Assembly (NCBI GenBank): GCA_015499995.1
Contig: JADNRV010000216.1
Span: 16,738 to 80,737, forward strand
DNA from: Flammula alnicola
Taxonomy: Eukaryota > Basidiomycota > Agaricomycetes > Agaricales > Strophariaceae
Direction of reading: 5' to 3'
Length of the DNA: 64,000 bases
Made by a program: the position numbers and the translations under genes. The notes under the pieces are model-generated. The model did not search any database. It saw only the letters and a program-made list of their open reading frames with translations, and had not been told where the DNA came from. This document shows, piece after piece, positions 22,280 through 33,801 of this stretch; position 1 is the first letter of the stretch; each line of letters begins with the position of its first letter.

Positions 22280-23020
22280 TGGACCCGTGAAACCCTCTAG
22301 GCAAAGGCTGGGAAACACTGATTGCCGGAAACTCAAATGTCATGTCAGAATTTCTATAGCCAAAGTCAGCATCAGGAATGGATGATATTATCCTGAAAAC
22401 TTACCAGCAAACCCGAGAACTGTTCGCCGAAGCGAAGTGGTGCCCGCACATCAAAATATATGGCTGGATAAAGAAATCTCAGGCATACTGATTCCCGGAA
22501 GCCCAAATATTGTGTTGAAAAATCCCTCTAGGAAAATGCTAAATCAGCATCAAGGGCAAATAATATTGTATTGAAAACCCACCAGGATACCCTAAAAACC
22601 CTCTCTCGAAGCGAAGCGATCCCCGGAAGTCGAAATATAGTGTTAGGGAAATCCTTCAAGCCATGGTCCACATCCATGGATTCCCGGAAAGCGAAATATG
22701 GCATCAGAGTTTCTATAGGCAAAGTCGGCATCAAGGATGGATCATATCATACTGAAAACTTACCGAGATAACCTAAACCCTGAAAGTAAAGCAATTCTCA
22801 GAAGTCAAAATGGATGGTCAGAGAAATCCCTTAAGGGATGGCTCAGCCACACAGATCCCCAGAATACTGGAATGAGCACTAAATCAGCATAAGAGGTGAA
22901 TAATATCATACAGAAGACTTACAAGAAAAGCCTGGAGGCTGGAGCTATCCGTCAAAGAAAAGTGATCCCCGGAAGTCCAAATATAGTGTCAGAATTTCTG
23001 TGTGCAAAGTCAGCATTGTG
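22280..23020 (-). repeat. Degenerate 174-bp tandem array with exon/intron-like structure, in S1
   Basis: About four degenerate units recur at 172-175 bp. Landmarks on the plus strand are CCGGAA-type cores near 22325, 22495, 22621, 22683, 22796, 22860 and 22969. Read on the minus strand, units carry an ATATTTGGRCTTCCGGGAATC-like core and then, in several units, a GTAAGTTTTCAG donor and a TTGGCTATAG acceptor about 50-60 nt apart. This looks like a repeatedly duplicated exon plus intron. Frames are not open across the whole array, so a decayed gene or a non-coding spliced transcript is as likely as a protein. Confidence 0.6.
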
Positions 23021-24151
23021 TTGCTCTCAAAAACTGATAATCAAGAGACGTACCAAAAAATGATCTTCGCTTACCAAATGATGGCCTCGGCAAGCATACA
23101 GAACATTCTTGAGTGACCTGAATACACTTTCATGTCAGTGTCACTGTGTATTGAAACAAATACACAACTTGAACTTACCGACCCATGGTAGAAGCATCTG
23201 CATTGCAGATAATCAAAGAGATGTGACGATGTGAGAGGTCCTGTCGAAATGGTCAGTCATTGTTTGGTATGGATCAGAGATGGCCAAACATACCAGATAA
23301 GATGTGGCGAGCAATGGCTTGAGACGACAACGGCGACGGCGATGTGAGACAAGGATGGTGGGATGGACTGTCATAAAGACAGGAAAGTGGGGATGGAAAT
23401 ACTGGGTGGTACGGACATCTTTTATACTCTTTTTTTGCCAAGAGCTGACACAATCATGGCGAGATTGCCGTGCAGGTGCTCGGTTGCAGGTTTGCAACAT
23501 CTTTCGGGCTTCAAGAAGCCCCGATATTTCCCTTACGAAACTGACAACCGATCAAATCCTTAGCTATCAGGGTGCATTTCGGAGAACTCCCCAACAGAGT
23601 CTCCTGATTCTTAGATCACGGTCGCAAAATTCAAATATCCTCTCAAACTTTGGGAAGATTTATTTTCCTTTCATGTTTCTCTCATAGCATCACCTGTAAT
23701 TTTCCTCAGGATGTTCTACCTGTTAGCAATTTGCTACCAGGCTGAGCTCCCTGAGGAAAGTCACAGTGGATTCTAATTTGACACATTCCTTTCCATGCCA
23801 ACTATGTGAAGCTTTGCTTCGCATATTTAGACCCTGACATAACGAGATGAGCTTAAGTCTTAAGGTCCCCGTGAGTTTGAGTGAATTTCCGGGCAACAAA
23901 TTCAAGCCTGGCCGCGCTGAGTCGCATCAGTGAATCAGAATTCTTCTCCAGTGAAATATTTCAGTGGATATTTATCTCTCACTTAAGGTCCTTGAATGGC
24001 TCACAGTTTCTGCTGCTGGAAAGCGGCAGGCAGAACAACACTCACAGCTTGAATATGACACAGGCCTCTAGCAAGCCGGCTGTGAATCTAATTTAAAATT
24101 TGGGTAGTCAATTACCCATATTGCGAATGACCCTATCGACAAGTTCCTTAC

Positions 24152-24345
24152 CTTTTTGACACATGAAACATAGCCCATCTCGCATACACTTTCCCCGTTG
24201 ACAGTTGTTCGGTCCAAGCTCTCCGCGCTTCCTGTCTAAGTCCTATTTTCCATGTCCGTCTCGACATCATCTTCGCCGTATCCCACTCCAAGCGAGTCTC
24301 CCTTTGTGCTTTGTATTTTTCCCAAGTCAATATGTCTGGACCCCG
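24152..24345 (-). other. Candidate minus-strand coding exon, unassigned, in S1
   Basis: Bounded by an acceptor TACTCACAG and a donor GTAAGG, this 194-nt stretch is open in one frame and reads RGPDILTWEKYKAQRETRLE and onward to FHVSKR, a charged, Trp-rich peptide. Other open minus-strand pieces with splice-like edges occur in the same spacer: near 25070-25141 (EKRKADDAPTSLTITRTF), near 25350-25470 (DIDPGTIGVSRLLRLLHLSL) and near 26110-26350 (EILRAFLRSPLDVDFNWN). They may belong to one or more decayed genes. I recognise no family, and the chain between them is not established. Confidence 0.35.
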
Positions 24346-26894
24346 CTGTGAGTAGAATTCAATTTCCTACTGTCAATTAATCACATTGGTTCTTTGCACA
24401 GACTTGAATTCTTTTATGCAATACTGAGCTGACTTTGTCTCACTATCTCAGGCCGGAATGTTCAGCCGTATCGAGTAAACCCATCGTATGTAACTCACCT
24501 TGTCAATTTCCAATTCTCGTCATAATTTCTTGTCCCAGCCTCTCTGTTAATGAGGCTTGGCCACTCCAGCATGATAGCCCGAGTACTGAACCTTGCAAAT
24601 CAATTTTCCATCTTTTCAGTCATCGACGTGCGTAACTTTGAAGCCGACCTATACTTGTCTTCATTTTCTGATAGCTTCCCCAGATAATGGTAAATCTCAC
24701 CATGATCGATTGACAGTGATGTCGTGCGCTGCCGCTGAGACGTGGCCGCATTCTTTACCCGGATTTCCTGCAGTTAGTATCGAGAATTAGATGATTCAGC
24801 TCACCTGCACATATTTGGCTGGAATCAGGCTTTCGTGTAATGTTGAGTGATTGAAGATGGCGAGATCAAGAGCGCGCCGTGTGGTCTTGCGATCGCTCTC
24901 ACGTGTCAACCAAATTCAGCAAATACTCTGCGCTTTCAAAGTCCTCGCGCTCAATTTTCAACTCTCAATAGAATTGGAATCAACCAGTCAGTACATAAAG
25001 CCTGATGTCCAGCTCAGTCAGTATAACACTGTCATCTTTCTGACAGACTGGCGTACAAGGTACTGAAATAAGCGCCCAGGGGCCGAAATGTCCTCGTAAT
25101 GGTTAAGGAAGTTGGGGCATCATCGGCCTTTCGCTTTTCTAAAATATGAATCGAATAGTATATATGTATAGCTTTAACATAAAGAGTAGGCACACAACAA
25201 GCCGCTATTGACATGAACCACGGTTTCAACTTGGGCCTCTGAATCCGGGAGATTTACCTGACAGAGTGTGTGGTGCAGCACTCAAGCAGCGTTCTCATTT
25301 GCAATGGAACAAAGAACGCACTGCCATAGTAACCTGATTAGCTCCTTGAATAAATGTATCTTACGGAATACCGTCAACGAAAGATGGAGCAATCGAAGTA
25401 GTCGAGATACACCAATGGTCCCGGGATCAATGTCCTCTCCATCTCCTCCATCCCCAATTCTCTGTTTCATGTCTGAAAAATTACCTGCATTGAATTCCTT
25501 GGCTTCGGTAAAGCTTTTACATCAATCAAGGGTCCTGTCAAAAAATTTGCGCGAGGGAAGGCAACGAAGAGATCTTGAGGCCGAACAGCGCTTCAAACCT
25601 CTCATTGCATTGAAGCCCCAATCGTCATTCCGCATGTATTTCATGATTTAGGGTTCTATATCTTAGAGAAAAGCAGAAATTACGATGTAATTTTGGCTGA
25701 AAGGGTGTACAGGGAGCGTAGCATTTTGAAGTTCGAGTTTTCTGGATGAGGCCAACTTGATGAGGCAGAGTGTGGCGCAATCATCGTCGGCCGCAAACTC
25801 GAAATCTGAAAACGACACTAAAAGCGAATTGAAATGAGAAAGGTCAAGTTCAATTGGAACAGTATATGATATTATAACATTCGGTGCTAATATATTTTAG
25901 GAGACAACGCACAGGACGGTCGAGTTCTGCATCTCAAACTCCGAGGCTGTAGTACAGCATCTCACCTCCATCCCCAATACACTGATTACACCATAAAACA
26001 ACCAGAACCTTCTCATAATGTACGTATAATACTCCTATTCTGTCCAGGGTCCCGTCGCTCACATATTGGCAAACGTATATGCCGTTTGAACACAGATCGA
26101 AAGGTGGACTCACGGACACGCCTAGATCGCTGGCAACATCGCTTGCCGCTGGAAATACCGCTTTTACAGTGCCTCCAAGCACACGCCATGCTCGGTTAGT
26201 GCTCCTATAATTACCACCAAGTGAGTAACATACCGCAGAAGATAGCAACCACTCACCGACAACACCTTCTCCTCGACCCCCGTTTCCGATTCCAATTGAA
26301 ATCCACGTCCAACGGGGACCTCAAAAACGCACGTAAAATCTCATATATCACCCCATCAAGGGTCCTGTCAGCCTAGAACATTGCGCCAGAACGTTTCGCC
26401 TGGCTGAAAAGTTCTCCTTGCAACTGGAGACGGCATGCATTGCGTACGCACGGAATCCGCCTTAATCGTGAATTCAGGTGGATTCAGGGAATTAACAGGG
26501 ATGTTCTGGATGCTATAATGGTTCGGCTGGGTCGGCAGGTTGGTGGTCGAGGCTCGGAGGGAGTGTGAGCAAGGCAGGTCAAGTTTTGGGTATAGTCTGA
26601 GGACTGTTGAATTTGAGAAAGACAGCCATTAGCATGTAATCTCTAAACGAATAAAAAACCTTGGGCCCACCTGGAATTTCTCTCTTTATTGGTTGAGTAG
26701 ACCTCTCAGTTAATAGGTAGCCACTGCTCAACAAAGGTAGTAGAGGAGTGCACGAAAGTCAGACGGAGGGATGGATGGTCGGACAAGCGCCGATCAAACG
26801 CTCGCTTAGCGAATTGTTGGTCCAAGACCCTGTACGACCCTTGATCATACTGATTACATTCCGCTACCCTACGTACAAAGGTGTGTCGAAAATC

Positions 26895-26900
26895 TATAAA
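26895..26900 (+). promoter_or_regulatory. TATA box of the spacer gene in S1
   Basis: TATAAA is followed by GGGAGGCG, then by a C/T-rich tract (26930-26990) typical of fungal transcription starts, and by an ATG at 27033, about 135 bp downstream. The same arrangement is kept in S2 (37668-37673) and S3 (48435-48440). Confidence 0.6.
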
Positions 26901-27032
26901 GGGAGGCGAGAATTTACCCCATCTCCTCATCCCCTTCCTCCCTTCCCTCCTCCTCTCCTCTCCTCGCCTACTCATCTCCCGAGCCCTCTCCGCTATCATC
27001 ATCGGACTAGCCGCTCCAAGTCCGTCTCGCCC

Positions 27033-29226
27033 ATGCTCGCCTGTACCATCGAGTTCATAGCGCATTCGTAAGTGCCTTTGTCGGTTCTTCTCCGCCTGCT
27101 TGTCGCTGATAATATCATATCTAGAGCATCACATTACGGTCAGCAACTGTTCTCATGCACGTAAGTAAGCCTTGCTGCTCACCTTAGCGGAGACTGTCGA
27201 TTCACCCTATACCACCCGTCAGCGCGCCATTGCATAGCAAAGGTACGACCAAGGCTCGTACTCATCGCCTCGGTAAACCTGCTGACCCCCCGTTTAACCC
27301 CAGATTCTCGCCATGCAACCGTATCTCTCGGTACGCGTTACACGTTCTCCTCTCCTCCTCGCCCTCGGAGATCTTGCCCCGTGGTTGTCGTCGACCATAG
27401 GATACGTTTCTCGGCATAGACGGACGACGAAGGACGAGAATTGGCGCGCATAAGGTTCATAAACGTCCTCGGAGACGGCGTCAAGAAACATCGAAGCCCG
27501 ACGACGTGGGTCCGCACACCATCACAACCCACTGGCACCAGCGCGTTCGTATGCCCAGCCAGCCGACGCGCACATCCATACCGCCCACCTCCGATCGACT
27601 GCAGGGCGGAATTCGCCACCACACGCGCAGCGCATGTCGGCCAACGTACGTCGTCGTCGTCGTCGTCTCTCCTCGCCTCCTCGCACGCTGACGACCCCAC
27701 CCCAACTCTCGCCCATCTCCGCCAGCGACACTGTATCAATATCCGACTGGCCGCTGACCACCGCCGTCCAGGCTGCATCGCGTGCCCATATCTCGTACGT
27801 GTACGTATCCGCTACTGCCTTGCTGTGATTCCTCTCGTTCTAACACCGTCATGGTATTGTCTTGCAGCTCCTAACTCCCATTACTGAGCGCCGACGGCTG
27901 ACAACCGAACAGTCGAGGACGATGGCGTGGCGATTGAAGGAGGGGCACGAAAGCGTGTGGGATGGCTGTACATGGCCATAAACGTCGACAGCAGGGAAGG
28001 ACTGTGCCTCCTGCGACGAAACACACGGTAAGCACTATCCCTGGGACCCGGATGTTGAATTAACACGTACTTATTGCATTCGTTTTTAAGGTGCTTCTCG
28101 ATCCGCTCCTTTCCGCATCACCGAGCATTCCTTGCCCTCTAACCTCGCGAGCACCACGAAAAACCAACGAACGAGACACAACGACACGACACCGGCTCAG
28201 ATTCGTGAGCGATGCTCCGGGGTACAGCGGAGGGGTAACGACGGCCTTGTTAAATCCAACAGGTATGTCCGTTTCCATTCTTCCAGCTTGATGCCAATGT
28301 GTTCCTGCTACACGTAGAATAAAGGGCTGGGTGCGAGAACCACAAGGTAAGCAAAGACATTCTTTACCGAGAACGTATGGTCAAACTTACGCGCTGTTTG
28401 TTTCAACACCTCGTCTACTCCACTCATTCGCCATCACGCTACTACGCCCATTCGCCGCCGCCGCCACGTCCGTCAGGCCATTTGTGTCGTTTCTCGTGCA
28501 TGTCGCCGTCGCCGACTTGATGGCGCCCGAGGATACGAGCAATGCACAAGCTGTACGCAAGAACATTGGTGAGTGAGATCCAGGCGCTCTACCTCATGAT
28601 ACGAGCCCGGAACTTACATGTTTCGTTCTGCCTTCTTGATGCCCAATCTGCCCCGCCGTTGCCGACAACTTCTCGCGTCGTGTATGCTCTGTCTCCGATC
28701 TCCAACGTCGGCCATGATTGCGTGTTGCCACCGTCGCGAAGATCGGTTCGCAGAAGCCTAGATGGGCCGGTGCGTAGTCGTCTCGCTGCTCGATCGGTGC
28801 TGACGCTGATCTTGCTCTCGTTGGTGCATCCCAGCTTCGCTGCTGCGCTCCGCCTCCGCCGTAGCCTCGCTGTGGTGTGAAACGATACCGGTAAGTCGTT
28901 ATTCGAGAGCATTCATGGCTGACTTTGGCTTTGTCCAGCGACTTCGCGGCAAGAGAGAGGGATGGGGGTGAGATACATAGGAGTTTAGGGTGGAAATGAG
29001 GAACGGGTGGGTGGTCTGTACACGATGAGCACAAGGTAAGTCAGATGTGAGGAAGCGGAGGTGTTGTGCTACTGACCTTGGGCATTCGCCAGCCGTATCG
29101 ACGCCGTCAAGCACCAGAGAGCTCGCAAGCGCTCAGGCCGTAGAAGAGGGCGTAACGCGGGCATCCTCACTGAGGAGCGAAGGAGCGCGGAGGAAAGGAG
29201 CCAAGGTTGACGAAGAGTGGGTATAG
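27033..29226 (+). CDS. Spacer gene candidate, unknown family, copy in S1
   Basis: The first exons are convincing: MLACTIEFIAHS, GT-AG intron, ASHYGQQLFSCT, intron, GDCRFTLYHPSARHCIAK, all in one phase. Later open pieces with splice edges read SDTVSISDWPLTTAVQAA, DDGVAIEGGARKRVGWLYMA, then VLLDPLLSASPS, then KGWVREPQ, then a hydrophobic TYALFVSTPRLLHSFAI region and KNIG. The end reads GARRKGAKVDEEWV and a stop at 29226. I do not recognise it. Frame continuity depends on single-base differences between copies: S2 has an extra C near 38690 that opens LTTEQSEDDGVAIEGG, while S1 and S3 lack it. The exon set is therefore tentative; it may be a live gene with sequence errors or a pseudogene. Confidence 0.45.
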
Positions 29227-29958
29227 TCGCCAGCCGTTGCAACCCTTTCGATTGGCGTTGATGGACGGATGTTGGTTGGGCATCGGTATGCACTCGATTC
29301 TCCGCTTCGTCGTTGCTGACAAGATCCGAGGGCGACATCCATGAGTTGTTGTAAATGCTGTAGTAGTCGAAGGACCGGGGCGTGGTTCTTTTCGGTACGA
29401 GGAACATTGCGGGGCGGGCACAGAGGCAGGGTTTGTCGTGCATGTGTGGAGCTGGGAGAAGGACTGCGGAAGGTGATGAACTTGGGGTTTGACGGCGGGG
29501 AGGACAAGGAGGCGGGCCCGGGATGGACTGTTTCTCTCGGGGTGGATATGTCGAAAGGCAATTGAAAGATGTCAGCGAGCTGGCTCGAGGAGTGTGGGTG
29601 TCGACGTGTGCATGTGGTTGTGTCATTGGAAATAGACTTTCGAGACGATAGTGGTCATCCGACGCTGTCTAACGGTGATTGCTGAATACGAGGGGTGAGC
29701 ATGAAATAAGCGGCGGTGTATAGTGGCCACAGGAGTACGCCGACATGTATGGGGGTGTGGAGTGGCTGTATGTTGCCAAGTCCGGTGACCGGAAGCAGGT
29801 TGGGTGTTGATACAGGGGAAGAATGGACCATGGAGATGTTGCAGAGTTGGCCATTGTAATCGGAGAGAAAGAGGCCGATCGTTGTTGACGGAAACAGAAC
29901 CAAACTTTGTGGTTGGCCGGATCTCTCTCTGCGGATTATTACTGGCCCCCATGCAACC

Positions 29959-32288
29959 ATGGAAAACAACCGCTTCAACCCTTTCAAGTTTGCAAACAGC
30001 TCCAAGCCACCTCCACTGCCGCCAAAGGACTACATCTACCAGCGCACTGCAAACCCATCCCAACCGTCGCTCTTTGCCGCCGACAGCACTGCACCCTCCT
30101 CGCCCTCTCGCCCAGCATCCAGTACGCCATCCGCCGTGCCAACTCGCCGTCGCCGTCGCCTCTCTTTTCCTTTGAGACCAGCAACACCACCACCACCAGT
30201 ATGACCAATAACAACTCTACGCCCTCACTCGTCCTCTCGCCACCTCCCTCAAACACCGACCCCCCCTCCGTCACAAGTAACAACAGGCAAACGACCATGT
30301 CCGTCGCGTCAAAGAAAGACAAGGCACTGGCGTTTCTCAAGTTTTCGAAGCGCAGCCCGCGCTCGCCGCCCCCGGGTACGAGCAGCAGTGCCCCTTCAAC
30401 AAGCTCTTCTGGCTCTGTGATCGTCATTAGCAACAGCATCAGTGCGAGTAGCAACGGCTCGGACGAGGGCGACCTGCCTCCGCCCCCGCAGGAGGATGAG
30501 GGCATCTCCCTCCCGTGGAACTTTCAGGTGTGTCTTGTTCCCTCGATGGTTCGTCAACAGCTAACGAATTGGCTGTGTAGCATAATATTCACGTGGATGA
30601 AGGGTATGTCCTCCATCACTGCTGCTTCTTCATTCCTACAAACCACCCCTACTAACCCCTCCACCCGTAGATACGTCGGCATTCCACCCTCATGGTCCAC
30701 CTCGCTCGCCTCGGCAGGCTTCACGGAAGAAGAGATCGCGGCCATCCAGGCGCGCCGTGCAGCAGGCGTCCGCTCCCCGCCCGACCTCCGCTATCTGTAC
30801 AACGAGCGTCCACGCAGTCCTGCGCTGGCTGGGTTTCCTGGGTACGTATCTACTTCAATGCCATCTACGGCACTAATAACCCTACTAGTAGCAACACGAA
30901 CGGAACCACTGCTGGAGTACCGGTGCTGACGCACCCGACGCCACGGACGACCTCGCTGCACCGCATCGGTCCTTCCGCGCCATCGAACCTCAATCCGAAC
31001 AACGCCAGCTCGGAGCCCGCATCGTCGCCTTTCCCAAGTGCAGCTACGAGTACGAGGCCTGCGCTGCCGAGCATCAACACGTCGTCGTCTTCTACAAATT
31101 CAACTACTCATGCAACTTCGAACACCAACGCGAGCACCTCAACCTCGAACGCGGCTGCGTCGTCCTCCTCAAGCACACCGCTAACAACGACAACGACGGG
31201 CAGGAAACCCCCACCCAAACGCAAGCCGCCCTCGTCGCCTTTGGACGCTGATCTCGAGGATGAGCTAGAGGCGCCGCGGAGGAAGGAGGTGGAAGGACAA
31301 CGGCAAGGACAAGGACAGGAGCACAGGGCGAACCAGGCATCGCTGTCGACGGTGGGGTATAGCGAGGAGTATTCGGGGTATGATGCGAGCGAGTGAGTAG
31401 TTTTTTTTGGATGTGGATTTTTTTTCTGTGCTGGGTGTGGTGATTGATGTTTATCATCGTCATCGTCCTACATATCTCTACTACGTTATTTTACGCGAAG
31501 AGGAATTACATTGCTAACCTTCCTCCGCCAGATCCAACCACGGCAACAGCAGCTACGACAACACCATGACCTCGAATTCGTTCGCCGGGCTCAACAACTC
31601 GACCGCATATAAATACAATCCCGCCGACTCGTCGTCTTATGCCAGCAGTACTAGGACAGCAACAGCGAACCCGGCGTACACTGTGCGCGGCGCGTATGTA
31701 TCGGATGCAGACGACGATGACGACGATACGCCTCTAGCGAGGGTGCCGGTGCGATTGGGGTCGGAGTCGGGGGCGTCGGGTGCGAGTACGATTAGTGCGC
31801 GCGGGGTTGGACCGGCTGGAGGGCCGGGGGGTGGGATGCGGTTCAAGGTTGTTAATGCGGATGACGATGGCGATGGGGCAGGAGTAGGAGTAGGAACAGG
31901 GGGTAGTGTGGAAGCAGGGGTGGATGTGGATGGGATGGATATGGGTTTGGAGGGCGAGGAAAGGGCGGCGAATGCGGCTGCGATTCCGGCTGCCAGTGCG
32001 AGTGGGAAGGAGGTCAAGGAGAAGAAGTCGAGTATTTGGGGGACGAAGATCGCCAAGACGAAGTCGAAAGAGTCGTCGTCGGGTGAGTCTGTTTATTTCT
32101 GTGCAGTAGACTGTTCGATTTGCAGGGACAAGATTCCAAAAAAGGCAGAATCTATTTATAAACTGAAAAAAGAGCCTTCTTCGCAGCACTCTTCCCTCTT
32201 TTATTTCCCGCACCGACAAGGTTTCTCCCCGCCCGAAGGCCAGAAAAACATCGTGACGGGTTTCGCTCCCCGTCTAAGCATTAGGTGA
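29959..32288 (+). pseudogene. Truncated PAK-like gene copy P2, frameshifted in exon 1
   Basis: Exons equivalent to P4: 29959-30527, 30581-30603, 30671-30841, 30889-31392 and 31532 onward. Exon 1 is 569 nt instead of 570 because one C is missing in the run near 30102, so the frame breaks after about 48 codons. It also differs near 31274 (GCGCCGCGG where other copies read GCGCGGAGG). The kinase sequence ends at 32081 and the 68-codon spacer tail stops at 32288. Introns 3 and 4 are short, as in P4. Without the missing base it would encode the same CRIB-only chimera as P1. Confidence 0.8.
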
Positions 32289-33061
32289 GTCCTAGCACAC
32301 GTCGAGTAGTAGTGTGAATATAAACAAGTTCAACTTACTTGTGACCGCTGTTTTCGAGATGCAAAGAGTCAGTACAAATCAAGGTAATAAATGTCGAGTG
32401 TGTGCTTACCTGCAAATGCGGCCCAAGTAAGATCCTCGGGTCAATGCTCGAAATCACATTGCGGATACTACCAGGGACGAGGGCTCTTTACGAGCCGCAG
32501 CCTCTTCTTTTCGATGTGTCACGCAAAAGCGCAGGGCCACGCAAAGCCACCTATTCGGTCTCACAGAACACGACCACCACAGAGGTTTCCGGTCATCATC
32601 AAAGAACGCGCACAGGCGCAGTTCGGCCATATCTCAATGGCCGCAAATCAGACTAAAGTCTTAAAATACTAAATTAGTCTCAATAGCACATAATACTCAA
32701 TATCAAAGATGTACCACGAAAATCTCAAGTCGTCCGTTTCACGAGATCACATCCCGCAAAGTCCAAAACCAACAGTCACAATGTCTGTATGCAAAGCATC
32801 AGCATTTCATTCCTGCGGACATCAGAAAGAGACATACCTGTCAATCTTGAATACCATGATCATCTCGGGCTTGTCTTCAATCCCATCATCACTCGGAGCT
32901 GACATTCAAAATAAGCCCAATTCAATCTAACAGAAACAATACATTCTCACCAAAATAGTGCCGCTCATAGCATGAACACAACCGCTAGAAAGCGATCAAG
33001 ACCGTGGGCGCTTAATTTCCAGATCCACGCGCTCGCACATTCAGAACCTTGGTTTACCACA

Positions 33062-33801
33062 TGGACCCGTGAAACCCTCTAGGCAAAGGCTGGGAAACAC
33101 TGATTGCCGGAAACTCAAATGTCATGTCAGAATTTCTATAGCCAAAGTCAGCATCAGGAATGGATGATATTATCCTGAAAACTTACCAGCAAACCCGAGA
33201 ACTGTTCGCCGAAGCGAAGTGGTGCCCGCACATCAAAATATATGGCTGGATAAAGAAATCTCAGGCATACTGATTCCCGGAAGCCCAAATATTGTGTTGA
33301 AAAATCCCTCTAGGAAAATGCTAAATCAGCATCAAGGGCAAATAATATTGTATTGAAAACCCACCAGGATACCCTAAAAACCCTCTCTCGAAGCGAAGCG
33401 ATCCCCGGAAGTCGAAATATAGTGTTAGGGAAATCCTTCAAGCCATGGTCCACATCCATGGATTCCCGGAAAGCGAAATATGGCATCAGAGTTTCTATAG
33501 GCAAAGTCGGCATCAAGGATGGATCATATCATACTGAAAACTTACCGAGATAACCTAAACCCTGAAAGTAAAGCAATTCTCAGAAGTCAAAATGGATGGT
33601 CAGAGAAATCCCTTAAGGGATGGCTCAGCCACACAGATCCCCAGAATACTGGAATGAGCACTAAATCAGCATAAGAGGTGAATAATATCATACAGAAGAC
33701 TTACAAGAAAAGCCTGGAGGCTGGAGCTATCGTCAAAGAAAAGTGATCCCCGGAAGTCCAAATATAGTGTCAGAATTTCTGTGTGCAAAGTCAGCATTGT
33801 G
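33062..33801 (-). repeat. Degenerate 174-bp tandem array, copy in S2
   Basis: Collinear with the array at 22280-23020, with the same CCGGAA cores and minus-strand splice-like signals, and no change in unit number. Constant unit number shows that the array did not expand after the 10.8-kb units duplicated. Confidence 0.6.

Larger units (their letters stand above)
21300..29325. repeat. Spacer S1 of the array (8 kb)
   Basis: First copy of the spacer that joins each truncated kinase fragment to the promoter of the next. It begins GGTGAGTCTG, a strong splice-donor-like sequence, and ends where kinase upstream homology starts. Contents in order: a chimeric tail frame, an array of 174-bp period on the minus strand, scattered minus-strand exon candidates (22-26.3 kb), a TATA box at 26895, and a plus-strand multi-exon candidate (27033-29226). 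No transposase, reverse transcriptase or long terminal repeat was recognised. It has no counterpart left of P1. Confidence 0.9.

Noticed and set aside
22280..23020. CRISPR-like array
   Set aside because: Units are degenerate, about 174 bp, contain splice-like signals and are in eukaryotic DNA; there are no short identical repeats with unique spacers.
21300..29325. Spacer as an LTR retrotransposon or DNA transposon
   Set aside because: No reverse transcriptase, integrase or transposase motifs, no LTRs, and no terminal inverted repeats were found at its ends.
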